A stretch of DNA of 64,000 nt from Telmatactis stephensoni (Eukaryota > Cnidaria > Anthozoa > Actiniaria > Isophelliidae): positions 1-64,000 of the forward strand of contig JALIZF010001352.1 in assembly GCA_029948255.1 (NCBI GenBank), written 5' to 3'. The stretch's first letter is position 1. Every line of letters starts with the position of its first letter. This document shows positions 35,935 to 47,639 of this stretch, piece by piece. A program made the position numbers and the translations under genes. The notes below the pieces were generated by a model that saw only the letters and a list, made by a program, of their open reading frames with translations, was not told the DNA's origin and made no database searches.

Positions 35935-37546
35935 CAGATTTCAAACATATGTTACAATAAAAACGGTTCCCTTATTCCTTTTGCGTGAAACGTATAAGTG
36001 GTTGATTTATTTTGACGTGAAACGCGATTTAAAAACTAAAATCTTTTTGCGATCACGTAAAAGCAACTTTTGATTTTTCTGTGAACGTGAAAGAGATTTT
36101 TTAATTATCCGTGATCATGACGCATAAAAAGACCAAACATTTTTTTACGTGGCCGTGTGTGGCAATCTTGACGTCATCACTGCACGGTACTGCACGGAAA
36201 AAAAATGGCAGTTGGACATCGACCGACATACAAAAATTGTGATTAGGGATGATTGCCGTGAATTTTCATTGTTAACTCGTGGATTGCAAATCCAGTAGTT
36301 ATAATGAGGAGTTGAATATGCAAATGTATCACTCACTCACTCGAACACTGTTAAATTATGTTACTGCGCATGCTCAACGTGATTGACGGCAGACTCAAAG
36401 TAACGTGCGGGCTCTGGGTAAGAGGTAAATATGGGAAATATGGTTCTGGGACTCCTGTGTTATTTAAACATGAACGCGATGGAATCGATGGAGCATTTGT
36501 TCCATGAGGGGTCATGCGAAAACTTGTTTTGGAATTTTAGCGATCTAAAAGGCGTCTTTTTTCAACAAAGTCCGTATTTAATTATTATCGTGGAGTGCTG
36601 AAATTCAAGTCGTGACTCCCGGCCATCGTGGTCAAGATGGTCAGATGATGGACATGGAAATGGACGACAAATTGTAGCAAACTTTTGCAGCTGGCGGGAT
36701 AAAATTCTGTTTGCTTTTATTTGTATTTTTGTTTGTATTTGTACTCTATCAGCCCTAGTGAGAATGTTAACATAAACATTAACAGGAAACGAAAACGGCA
36801 ATTTGACTCAACTGTTCTATATATTATTTGAAATATTTGATCAAATTCCAAACCATGTTTCACTTTATTCACCCGATGACCTTGGACGAGTCAAGTTGTA
36901 AGCGAAACTTGTGTAACTTGGTCAAAATAACTCAGTGGATCTACTTGACTACTTTTTTGTAAAATCTAGTGTACTGTACACTTTGAGACGCATATTGTAA
37001 CAAATATTTCAGATACCCGGATGAAACTATCGAGTGATTATATTAGACGTCACTGCGGCACCTTTGACCGTGATGCAACGTACAATGAGTATATGATGTA
37101 ACATGTGCATGAAAGTCATTGTTTTAAACCGCAACCGACAAATGCCTCGCTACTGTATCTACAACATTTTATCATAGATTTGCGAGGGATCTGCTTTGTT
37201 TTCCAGATCTGGAAAACGAAGACCGTTCATGTACACCCATATATTTCCTGTACGAGGATGCTCCGCCCGAAAGGGTACCTTTTTGAGGCCAAGGACATAG
37301 AAAAGGGTAGGGGATTTGCAATTTTGGGTATATCAAAGGGTAGGGAATTTGCGACTTTGGGTATCGAAAAGGGTCCTAGCTATAAAAAGGGTTGCGAAAA
37401 CTGCCAATCTGAAAACCATATCATGCATGTTGAAATCAATATTCGGGTCTCATGACACCATAACCCATGTATAGTATTTTTTGGTGAAAATTGAAGTTTA
37501 AAATACGTTCATATCTAAGATAATTCTACAAAAGTAACATTTCATT

Positions 37547-37577
37547 CAAGAGACCATAATACTATTATGGTCTCTTG
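37547..37577. repeat. 31-base perfect palindrome
   Basis: CAAGAGACCATAATA, a central C, then its exact complement. It is intergenic and may be a foldback remnant. Confidence 0.
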
Positions 37578-38399
37578 TTCATTACAATTCTTTTTTTAGA
37601 TCAATTTTTTTAAGATCCATGATTAAACAAATTGAGAAATTAATTGTTTAAGTTTTAGCCGACGAAAAGCACTCATCACAAATAGACGATTAAGAATCAC
37701 GGCAAATGGCAGAGAAAATCACGTGACCTACATGCAAGTTTTTCGCGCCTGGCGTTGCGCGTCTGTCGCGTTGAAACGACAATGCCAGATGTGAAAAAGG
37801 AGGTCACTAATCTTTCTAATATCTCCAATGCCAAGGGCACGGGCCACCTTAACTGAACACATGCACCGCAAAGCGCATGCTTGACCGTCAACCCTTAAGA
37901 TTGATTATTCAATTATTACGGCAAACAACGTAACAGCAAACGGCAGAAATTGACTTTGATTTTATATTTTACTCTAATCCTTAAATCAATCCAACAAGCG
38001 AATGAAGAACAAATATCTCAATGACAGAAAATGCCCCAGAAAGTGGGATTTCCTGTCAACCATCTTAGTGGTCAAAACAGAACTCTTCTTTCAAGGGAAA
38101 TGAAAAAAAAAATTTTTGGTTTAAAAATTCCATTGTTCTTGTCTACAAACATGGCTGCCATAAACCCTCAACGGAGCAGATTTCACGTGTGAAAATAGCC
38201 TGCGTTGCCGGCCCTTAAGAGAAGGGGAGGGGAGGAGAGGAAGGAGAGGGGAGGAGGGGAGGGAAAGAGGGCCTTCTGGTAAACCCCTGGTTTTTCAGTT
38301 ACTCACTCACACCATTTCACACATACACACACCACACTCATTTCCTTCCTATCCTCCCCTCCCCAGTCCCCTTCCCCTCCCTTTCCCTTGAGAGCCAGC

Positions 38400-38560
38400 A
38401 GCTCAGGCTAGTGTGAAAACAGCACCACACAGTCATGGTGCAGTTATGGCAGCAATTTGGAATGTTTTTTATAGATAACACAATGCTGACACAGTCATGG
38501 CATGGTGCAGTCCATTTTATATTTTACACTCATATGAAATCTGCTCTAAAAAGGTAAACA
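38400..38560. repeat. Dispersed repeat, also at 50,830-50,970
   Basis: 'gcaccacacagtcatgg...gcaatttggaatgttttttatagataacac...gacacagtcatgg...cactcatatgaaatctgctc' matches the block at 50,830-50,970 in order, with substitutions. It abuts the 38,575 repeat, so the two may be parts of one larger element. Confidence 0.
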
Positions 38561-39101
38561 CTTCATCTTTGGGAACCCAGGAGCTTTCTTCCGACACTCA
38601 TTTCACACTCCAAGAGGACATCCCTGGGAACATTGTCTGTTTGAACTTCTTCCACAAGTAAAGTTTTCTCTCATTTCTGGCAAGTCGACCTGACTAATCA
38701 GAATCTACATGTTGTATATGTTGTAGTTCACTCTTATCCTTGGTTTATATATTATTTTCCTTGTGTTATATACTCATTATCATACATTACTATACACAAA
38801 AACAATGGAAAACAGAAATTAAACCAAGGATAAAATTGAATCACAACATAAATAGACAAATTACAATAAAATGATGTCAGAACTCATAACTAATTTTGAC
38901 TTCTGGAACAAGCTTGAACAGATTATGTTCCCAGAGATATTGTTCTTGGAGTGAACAACAGAGCAACAGAGTAATGCCACTAGCTTCCTGACAGTAAGAT
39001 TGGTACCGCATCAGGGGAGGAGATGTGGAAAATTGCAAGGACACAAACTACAGTACTACCACTCTTCAGCAAATGGCCATTTTATTACATGAATAATACA
39101 A

Positions 39102-41898
39102 TTAATGTTGCTGTTGCTGCTGTTGTTGTTGCTGTTTTCTCATAGCAGCCAGAGCACCTTGGATCTCTTCACGCTTTCTCTTTCCTCTGATGTGTGTGCC
39201 AAGCTACAGAGGAAAAACAAAATGTTTAGAAATACATGTAATAATAGCAAGGGCCAAAAGACACTAGCTTCAATGTTGTTTTCCAATTTCAGACCATGTG
39301 ATGTCACTTGGGAGTTGATTCTTTCATTTGTATATGTCTTAACATGTTTATCATAAAAGAACAATTCTCAAGAGAATGCCAAGAGATTCTCAAGAGAATG
39401 TCATGTGGTCTGAAATGGACAATTTGCATATAGAAACTTAAGAAGTCTATTACAACAGGAATAATCAATGCTGTGATGTACATGTATTTATCCCACACCA
39501 TAGAAAATACAGTCAATCAGAAAGCAGAGGAGCAGTTGTATATTTGGCAGTATTCAACTGTTTTTTCCCCATGAGACATTGCAATAATTGGATGCATTTT
39601 CTATGGTGTAGGATAAAATAGTCATGCAATGGTATTTCGTGGCATACCATGGATATCCCACTTGTCACTTGTATTTTCTTTGTATGTACACATTTGCCTA
39701 AAGGCTCATCTATGAGCCTCATGGGCTATTGACTCGTAGTCCATTCGGCCTCGAGGTCTAATTGTTAAATAGCCTATTCAGCCTTTGACCTCATGGGCTA
39801 TTCACTCATTGTCCATTCATCCTCAAGGTCTAATTGTTAAATATAAATTTTTCTACAAAAGAAAATTGCTTACCCTCTTTTTGCAGAATTTCAGTGCTCT
39901 CTTATCCTTTCCTATTCTCAGTAACTCCATACATCTCTTTTCATAAGGAGCAAATCCTACAACTTCCCTGACAAGGTCACGAATGAATTTTACTCGGTTA
40001 TTCCTTGCCTAAAATTGGGGGGGAAAATGATTGAACATTACAAAACAGTTTCTTGCTACATCTACGCTTATTGGAATCTCAGTGGACTGTAAATGTTTCA
40101 AATAGTTCAAGGAGTATTATAGCAATCTTGTGATAACTGATGAAATATAGCTAATACAGACTGTTTGCAGCCATACCAAACTGCTCTACGTAAGTCATAT
40201 TGCCTTCTAAAGTTACATCATGATTTTTAGAGCAGTTTTCATGACTGGGAAATGAGCTTTTATCACAAAATTCCAAAAGTGACAGTACAGAAATATAATC
40301 ACCATAGCTGGAAAGAGCATGTCAAAATTAGTAAAACTGTGAAGTTTGAATGAAGTAACTTTCAAACTCATGAAGATATGAATTTTTCGAATTTCGAAAT
40401 TTTGTATGAAAGCATTCGCTGGTAGGCAAGAGATGCCTACCAGCAAAGGTTTTCTTACAAATTCACACTTTTCAAAAATTCATATTCTCACGAATTTTGG
40501 ATCGTACATGTATTCCTTCAAACTTACCCTGCGAGGAGAGTCCCCCTTTACCTTCTAATCGAGCGATCGAAGGAAGGGAGACTCTGCCGAAACCCTGTAT
40601 TTTCTTTGATTCGCCGATAGCCCAAGATCTTGGGCTACTCAAACTGGTATTTCTACCAGACAAACCGGTTTTTATGCGCACGACTAAACTAATCAGATTA
40701 GAATTGTATATATCTGTCAACACCACAAAGATAGTAAAAATTGTACTACCAAAAATAAGTTTCAAATGTTTCAATACAAAAACTGATATATACAGATGGA
40801 AGATCAGGAAAACTCTTCTTTGTATATTTTTAATTGATATCAGATACTTCGAATAAAACGAAGTGAAGTATACAGTCTTGTAAACTAGCTGTTGTTTAGT
40901 GACCCGAGGTTAATCCAATTATTCTCCAAGTCAACAGAACGCTAGGTAGACCTCTGGCGCGAATGGCTCCTTGAAGTTTGAGAGCCAAGCTTTGATTCGT
41001 TAACGAATTGGAATGGGATGTAGCGCTGTTTGAAGCAGCCGTTTATGCTGAGGGAACATTGCATGACGAGGCTATTAAAACACGGCTGCCAGTGAGACTG
41101 CTCAGCTGCATGGTCTTTGCGAAATTTACCGGAAATGGAAGTTGTTTTTACCGAAGTAGGCGTGGAAATCAATCTTTGTATCTAAGCAACTGTCGCACAT
41201 GCTCAAATAAGAAAATACAGGGTTTCGGCAGAGTCTCCCTTCCTTTGTTCGCTCGATTAGAAGGTAAAGGGGGACTCTGCTCGCAGGGTACTTCAAACTT
41301 CACTGTCTTGCTAATTTTAACATGCTCTTTCCAGTTATGGTAATTCTTTTTCTGTTTTACGAATTTAAAAATACATGATAAAAGCTCATTGGCACAGTCA
41401 CCTCACTGCATAGTCCACACCCAGGTCTCTTTTTACCCTACTCCACTAGGGCAAAACAGAGTCCAGAAGAACTTGTATGCACATGTGCTAGAAGTGACCA
41501 TGCAGACAACATAAAATACAGTGTCTGTGAGGCTACCAATCTTTGTGGTGGTTGTTATAGGAAATCATGATCACAGAATGGCAACAGTAGGAAATATGGC
41601 ATAAAACAATGGTTTTATGAAAGAATGAATAAAAAGGAAAGGATACTGTAAGTTGGTGTTTACATGTGTATCTCATGTTGAGGTTTAGACTGTGCCAATG
41701 TGGACTAAGTTATAGATTTGTCATCTTGATAGCATGAACATTTATCGTTTCACACCATTCCAAATCTCGGCTTAATCAATGAACAGTGCACAGTCGTCGA
41801 CTTACCCCTTTCCTTCGTGAAGGCTTGGGTTTTGTTACGTTCTTTGTAACTTTATGGCCTTTTTGCAGACCGACTGCCATTTCAAGTTTGGGAGCCAT
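39102..41898 (-). CDS. RPL36: 60S ribosomal protein L36 (eL36)
   Basis: Component of the cytosolic large ribosomal subunit. Three coding exons on the minus strand: 41806-41898, 39874-40008 and 39102-39203, 109 residues, all phase 0 and GT-AG. The protein begins [20 protein letters not shown], then [32 protein letters not shown] and [20 protein letters not shown], matching eL36 throughout; the length is close to the usual 100-105. The C-terminus is odd: instead of the Ala/Lys-rich end it carries nine Gln and a His. Intron 1 contains a 1-kb TIR element and intron 2 a MITE. GGATTACAG|ACTAAAAATG suggests the ATG exon has a spliced 5'UTR. Identification is near certain. Confidence 0.
39480..39845. 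mobile_element. CCATAGAAAATAC-ended MITE, copy 2, with tandem duplication
   Basis: TATCCCACACCATAGAAAAT faces TTTTCTATGGTGTAGGATAA, as at 20,930. After the shared flank there are two tandem copies of about 65 bp beginning CCTCATGGGCTATT and ending GGTCTAATTGTTAAATA (39,717-39,843). It lies in RPL36 intron 2. Confidence 0.
40298..41346. mobile_element. 1.05-kb TIR element in RPL36 intron 1, with nested foldback
   Basis: Left 'caccatagctggaaagagcatgtcaaaattag' and the complement of 'ctaattttaacatgctctttccagttatgg' pair. Pairing resumes with CTGCGAGGAGAGTCCCCCTT / AAAGGGGGACTCTGCTCGCAG and GCAGAGTCTCCCTTCC. The left arm is interrupted by a smaller foldback (about 40,355-40,515) with a perfect hairpin GCTGGTAGGC/GCCTACCAGC. 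There is no convincing transposase ORF. Confidence 0.
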
Positions 41899-42591
41899 TT
41901 TTAGTCTGTAATCCAAAATTAACGATAGTTTATGACAATAGAAGAACAAAAATAACTTGTGTCACTACTCTATCGGTACAAAACAATGAAATACATTATA
42001 AAAGGAATCAGTTTGAAGTATATTTCCGAAAGGGATACAGGAGAAATTGACATGGAATAAAAACTACGGTCAAAATCTGTTCCATTCTTGAACAATGCTA
42101 AAAATTAATAGACAGCCAAAGAGACTGATAGTTATTGCTTTATTTTGATGTCACATCAAGAAGATAAATCGTAAGATTGCTTAGGATTGACTAGATTTAC
42201 CTTGTATTTGATTTCAGACCACGAACAAAATGGCCGAAAACAGTTGAGAGGACGAGCCTGCGTTACGCCCAAGACTTTGACCAGCTGACAAAGAAGATGG
42301 TTCATGAGCCAAAAAACACAGGAAAACCAAAAATAGTTGAATTTTTATTTTAGAAAATTCTTGATATATATATTTTATACTAATGTATTATTTTATGATG
42401 ATAAAATAATGTTTATTTATCAAAAAAAGCGGTTTTTCTTATGAAAATAAAATTTATAAATGCTTTTTAGTTTTATTTTTCTTCGCGATCTCGTGCTTGG
42501 GGTTCCTGTGGTAATCTACGTGGCTTTCGCGAAAGGTCAGTTTTGAACAGGAAGCGTTGCAAATAGTTTGACTTTCGAACGTTATAGCAAA
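41899..42591. promoter_or_regulatory. Head-to-head RPL36/PGM3 upstream region
   Basis: RPL36 (minus) and PGM3 (plus) start 693 bp apart and point away from each other. The region holds CAAAATGGCC at 42,229, which fits the YY1-type AANATGGCC site common near starts of housekeeping and ribosomal genes. On the minus strand there are pyrimidine runs (CTTCTTTGTC, CCTCTC) suitable for a 5'TOP start. A shared promoter is inferred, not shown. Confidence 0.
42201..42262 (-). other. Probable RPL36 5'UTR exon
   Basis: On the minus strand 'cctctcaactgttttcggccattttgttcgtgg' runs to CAAATACAAG|GTAAAT (donor at 42,195-42,200). The ATG exon is preceded by GGATTACAG. Together they give a 5'UTR exon and an intron of about 290 bp, common in ribosomal protein genes. 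The upstream edge is approximate. Confidence 0.
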
Positions 42592-45500
42592 ATGGATACC
42601 CTTCTTGAGAATGCTCTCGAAGCGAGCAAAAAGTATCCCAAGCTAGACATGAAATACAGCTATGGTACGGCAGGTTTCCGTGGAAAGGCTGAAACCCTTC
42701 AATCTGTCATGTTTCGTATGGGGATGCTAGCCAGCCTTCGTTCTCGTGCCAAAAATGGCCAGGCTATCGGAGTCGTAATAACAGCATCACATAATCCTGT
42801 CTATGACAATGGAGTCAAACTTGTTGATCCTATGGGCGAGATGCTGAACGCTTCGTGGGAAAAGTATGCCACTTCGCTTGCAAATGCTGAAGATGTTACC
42901 GCTGCACTAAAAGAAATAGTAGCAGAAACAGGTGTTGAAATAACCAAACTCTCCAAAGTCTTTATTGCTAGAGACACAAGACCAAGTGGTCTGTCTTTTA
43001 CAAAGGCATTGATGGATGGAATACAAGCGATGGGTGGTTTATATCATGATTTTGGTAAGTGTATATTGACTGTTTAGAGAGACACACCCCCTCCCTCAAA
43101 GGAAGTGTTTTCGTCGTTGTTTGATTCCTTGACGTCACTTCCGCTATGTGAATTTTATAATATGCGCATTGTTTGGTTCCTGATGGTAACCATGCATGCC
43201 ACAGAAAAAAATGGCAGATCTGGAAATAGCAGAAGGAACATACAATACATGTATGCCAACTCAGTGATGCTCTGTCCATTATATTATCTCACAACTAGGT
43301 GAAAAATGCAACACTGACTCTGCATGTGTTGCTTCCGCTGCTGCTTCTAGATCTGTTGCTTGTGAAAACCAGGCCTTATAGTTTCTTCCAAACAAAGGTG
43401 GCTGTAGATTCTTAAATATTTGTAAAACTAGCTTTAAGCAATGCTTATGTGAGTGCTGCCAAAGAATTTTAAAGGGAGGCAAAGCTCTCTATATGTGGGA
43501 CGCTTAACATTTAAGCAAAAACTTTCAAGAAATCTTATTAAATTTGACTCTTCGTACCAAAGAAAAACAATCTTCCTTTGCACAAAGTTCTGTCAAACTC
43601 AGTCAAACCACTAAAACCAGGAATTCCAAATAGCGCATGTGAGTACCTAGAAATGGTTTGCGAACAGGTTTGTTCAACTTTCCCAGTACTTTTACTGTTT
43701 TTATTGGCTAACTGCTATTGAATATATAACTGGTTTTAACCGGTTTGGTAGGTGGTTGAATCCACAGGGTGACCATTTTCTCAAATCAGATGGCTAAAAT
43801 AGGAATGCTGCTGGCAGCAATTATTTTTGTAAGCAATGAAGGTATTTCCATATAATTTAGCATGCATACACACAAGTTCATGAGCATGCTCAACACTGGA
43901 ACTTGAAGAATTTTTAATTTGGTGCATCAAACTCCAAAACTACGCAGTAAAATCTTTTCATAATTTTACCACGGTGGGCATAAATCACCCCAAAAACGCG
44001 CAACTTTAAATTTAATCGAAATTTTCAGATTTTTACCAAAGTTACATTATATTGTTCCTCTCAAAGTAACAATTTCAAAACTGAAAACCTTTTTCAAATT
44101 GGATGAGTGGAAGTGGAGTTATGAATTTTTTAGTTTCATATTTTTCCCGCGAAAAATTGGCGGGAAAAATTTCATACAAAATCATTCGGAAAAATAAAAT
44201 TTTTCAAACTACTTTTTTGCTTTAAAAGGTTTCGTTGTCATACATTGCAGGATGAAAGAACTATAGGTGGCCTCAAATCGTATGTTTTTAGAATTTTTAT
44301 TTTTTAGTGATAAATAGTTGAAAATAATTATTGTAAAAACCGTAAACGTCATAATGACGTCACAGATATCTTAAAATATCTCTAATAAAATTAATATCGA
44401 GAGAAATTCTTCGTCTTAAGCAGTAGATATACTAATAAAACATTACTAAAGATTTTGGAGCTAACTTGGTCCCATCTATCGACTAGAATAATTTTTTTTA
44501 CTTTCTCTATGACGTCATCAAAAATTACGTCATCAAAACAGTAATTTCGTTATAACTCTTGTTCCAATAATCACAGACGAAAAAAAATTGCGCCAAATTA
44601 GAGAGAATGACAACACAAACAAAATTCAGTGCTTTGTTATTACCTCGCCTTAAAAATAAATTTTGGCTAGAAATGTAACATTTTAATATGACGTCACTAT
44701 GACATCAACCGCAACTCCGACTGCATCAAAATAAAATATCATATCTAATGGTAACACTCTGAAAATTTCATTTCGTTATGTCGAAGATTTTTGAAATTAT
44801 TTACAATCGCTAAAATGTGTCACATTTTCCTTGCGCATTTTTGAGGTCATTTATGCCCACCGTGTACAATGTTTTGAATGATTTAGCAAGTCCTATAATG
44901 TATATGATTGTACATGTATATATTCCAAGTGAAAAGAAATGTTCTTGTCTTTGTCCAAAGCAAATGAATGGCAAAAATGTTCAGTTTTATGCGTTAAAGA
45001 TGCATAGAAGAAAATCTGACGTGTTTTTAATAATTCACTGTGACTTACATCATAAAAAAGCTTAATTGCTCTCAAAACTTCAATAACTTTTTTCTGGATT
45101 GTAAATCAAAATTTTGAAGAAAAACTGTAACAATTTGGATCACAAAGGTCTACAGTAGTGTTAAATAAAAAAATATATGTACAGTTCCCTTTACAGCGAT
45201 TTTCAAAATTATGCGAACTCATGCATTGAAAACTCCGTTGGGATTTGGTTATTCAATTCTGTCAATCAAATTTAAAAATAAAAAAATAAGATTTAACTTA
45301 TACCAAAATCATATTTAGCTTTTACAAGTCGTTTAAAGATCATATTATGTCATTTGGTATGTTTTTAGGGATCTTTATGATTGAGTAGTTTTTGGGTTGT
45401 TTGTTTGAAGTGGGCGGAAGCGAAAACCCAAATTCCAACGGACTGTTTGGAGGTCAGAGTTTGCATTATTTCGAAAATCGCTGTAATGCCCATGCAGTAA

Positions 45501-47198
45501 GAAGTTTTTAGTGAAAAAGTCTGCCATCTGTAACTTCTGTGCCTCAGTGTTTTGATTGGTTGGTACATTGATTAATTTGTTATCCAATCAAAATGCTGAA
45601 TCACACAATGGTACAACGTGGCATGACAGGCTTTCCTATAGTCAAACAAACTAGACAACTCTTTGCTACATGTAATCTTAATTGTTTTCTGCCAAACCTA
45701 AATCAATTTTTGTGTCTGTAGCTGTATCGCTACCAGCTATTTACCTAGGCTAGCCTATACAATGGTTATTATAAATAAATGTAGCTTGTACTTTAAATCA
45801 CTTTTTTTTTAATTTTCTAAATTAATTTGTAAATGTCTGTCTATCTGTCTGTCTGTCTGTCTGTCTGTCTAAGTGATGTTGCCTCAGATTTTTTACTGGA
45901 CAAGAGACCAGAGCTTGACCATTCAAAATGAAGAGACAATTTAATTGCAGTTAACACTTTTTCGACATTCATAAAAACTGTTCTATTTCAAGTTTCTCTC
46001 TTCTAAAAACAGTATCTTTAATTCATTTACTAGGAGTATTGACAACTCCTCAGCTTCATTACATGGTCAGGTGTCATAATACTAAAGGAAGATATGGAGA
46101 GGCAACAGAGAATGGCTATTATAAGAAGCTCTCCAAAGCTTATCTTCACCTAAGATCTCTAACAGGCAATGCCAAGCCAATAGAAATTAAACTTGATGGT
46201 GCAAATGGAGTTGGGGGATCAAAAGTTAAGGAACTATCTAAACACATGAAAGAACAGGTTACCACTTGTAGTTTTTAATGATGGAGTTGTTGAAAAACTC
46301 AATGAAAAGTGTGGCGCAGATTATGTGAAGCTTGGGCAGTGTGAGCCACAAGGTATGACCATCAGCCCAGGAGATAAGTGTGTTACATTTGATGGTGATG
46401 CTGATAGAGTCATGTATTTCTTTCTGGATGACTGATAGAAAATTCCACCTCTTGGATGGAGACAGAATTGCTACACTTATTGCTGGTTACTTGAAAGAAA
46501 AGGTTGATGAAACTGGCATAGTTCTTGACAAAGGTCTTGGTATGGTACAGACAGCCTATGCTAATGGTAGCTCAACAAGGTATGCCCAAGAAAACCTCAA
46601 AGTCCCTGTAGCATTTGCAAAAACAGGTGTCAAGTATGTTCACCACAGGGCTGAACAGTTTGATGTGGGCATCTACTTTGAAGCTAATGGACATGGAACA
46701 GTGATTTTTAGTGATGCAGCAACATATAAAATAACAGAGGCTGCTAAAAACACTGAACCTGAGTCAGAGGAAAACAAAGCAGCAACTATACTTGCTAGTA
46801 TGATTGATTTGATCAATCAGGCTGTCGGTGATGCAATGAGTGACATGCTTGTAGTTGAAGCAGTGCTTAATGCCAGAGGGTGGGACCTTCAGAAGTGGTA
46901 CAGCTGCTACACTGACTTAGCTAGCAGACAGTTGAAGGTGAAAGTAAAGGATCGCACTGTTGTAAAGACTTCAGAAATTGAAACTGAAGCCCTGGAGCCC
47001 AAAGGCCTGCAGGAGGAAATCAACAAAGTGGTAGCCAAGTATGGTAATGCTAGATCATTTGCACGTCCTTCTGGGACTGAAGATGTGGTCCGGGTCTATG
47101 CAGAAGGCAACTCAAGGGAAGAAGCAGATGCCTTGGCAGTAGAAGTTGCTCAGCTTGTTCATGATTTTGCAGGTGGAATTGGTGAAAGGCCAAAGTAG
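42592..47198 (+). CDS. PGM3: Phosphoacetylglucosamine mutase, two frameshifts
   Basis: Interconverts GlcNAc-6-P and GlcNAc-1-P in cytosolic UDP-GlcNAc synthesis. Exons are 42592-43054 and 46034-47198. The first encodes MDTLLENALEASKKYPKLDM, YGTAGFR, the active-site TASHNP (phosphoserine Ser66) and GRDTRPS-like ARDTRPSG. The second encodes GVLTTPQLHYMV, FDGDADR (Mg2+ binding), YFEANGHG (sugar binding) and RPSGTEDVVRVYAEG (phosphate binding), ending GGIGERPK. Once two extra bases are allowed for, the length is 541 residues, as in animal PGM3 (about 542). The shifts lie at about 46,262-46,268 and 46,420-46,432; each is exactly one surplus base, with perfect homology either side. This is either sequence error or a very young pseudogene; I favour error. 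The ATG 24 bases upstream (42,568) is an alternative start. Confidence 0.
43970..44864. mobile_element. 895-bp TIR element with TAC duplication in PGM3 intron
   Basis: CACGGTGGGCATAAATCACC at the left pairs with TTTATGCCCACCGTG at the right, continuing into CCAAAAACGCGCAA. The element is flanked by TAC on both sides (43,967-43,969; 44,865-44,867). The interior is AT-rich with several TGACGTCA sites and no ORF. A 3-bp duplication would suit a PIF/Harbinger-type mechanism, though TAC is not its usual target. Confidence 0.
45838..45871. repeat. (GTCT)n microsatellite
   Basis: About eight CTGT units in the PGM3 intron, preceded by TCTATCTGTCTG. Confidence 0.
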
Positions 47199-47639
47199 GT
47201 GTAGACATTTTCCAACAACACTGCATCAGTTTACCAAAGGTTAACAGTAGATAAACAAATGCAGCTAGTTAAAATGTATTTTACAGTGGAGATTTCAAAA
47301 CAACTAGTGCACTATAATTATATAATAATTATTGACTTGACTATATTATAATTATTGACTAGAAGTCAAATTTATGTATAGGAAATAGTACGAGCTAGTT
47401 AGTTGCATCATCATTCATGCATTCATCAATTTGAATTGCCAGCATTCATCAATACATTCTCTATTAGCTGGAACCTAGACAACAACAATTTATACATAGA
47501 ACTCATTCCTAATGGACACCTCAATAAGATGGATGTCTCTACAGTGGACACCATTGATTTGTTGAATTATCTGGGCCAAAAACCCATTGTTTCAGTGTTA
47601 GTAACACAACTCTCTTTAAAATGGACACCTCGTGGCAAT

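Larger units (their letters stand above)
34714..39101. other. Gene-free region between ADAMTS and RPL36
   Basis: It should contain the ADAMTS promoter just after 34,713. It holds a TIR element (35,238-35,934), a 31-base palindrome (37,547-37,577), purine-rich and pyrimidine-rich blocks (38,220-38,395) and two dispersed repeats (38,400-38,990). A GGGTAGGGAATTTGC-type tandem sequence lies at 37,295-37,380. Frames over 60 codons here have no protein-like features. Confidence 0.

Noticed and set aside
42224..42361. Plus-strand frame beginning RPRTKWPKTVERTS and ending at TAG, after a TTTCAG, which looked like a terminal exon
   Set aside because: It overlaps, antisense, the likely 5'UTR exon of RPL36 and has no room for upstream exons before RPL36; the ATGGCC is better read as a YY1-type site.
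42592..47198. Calling PGM3 a pseudogene
   Set aside because: Every catalytic motif is intact and only two single surplus bases disturb it; sequence error is more likely, so it is listed as a CDS with the shifts noted.
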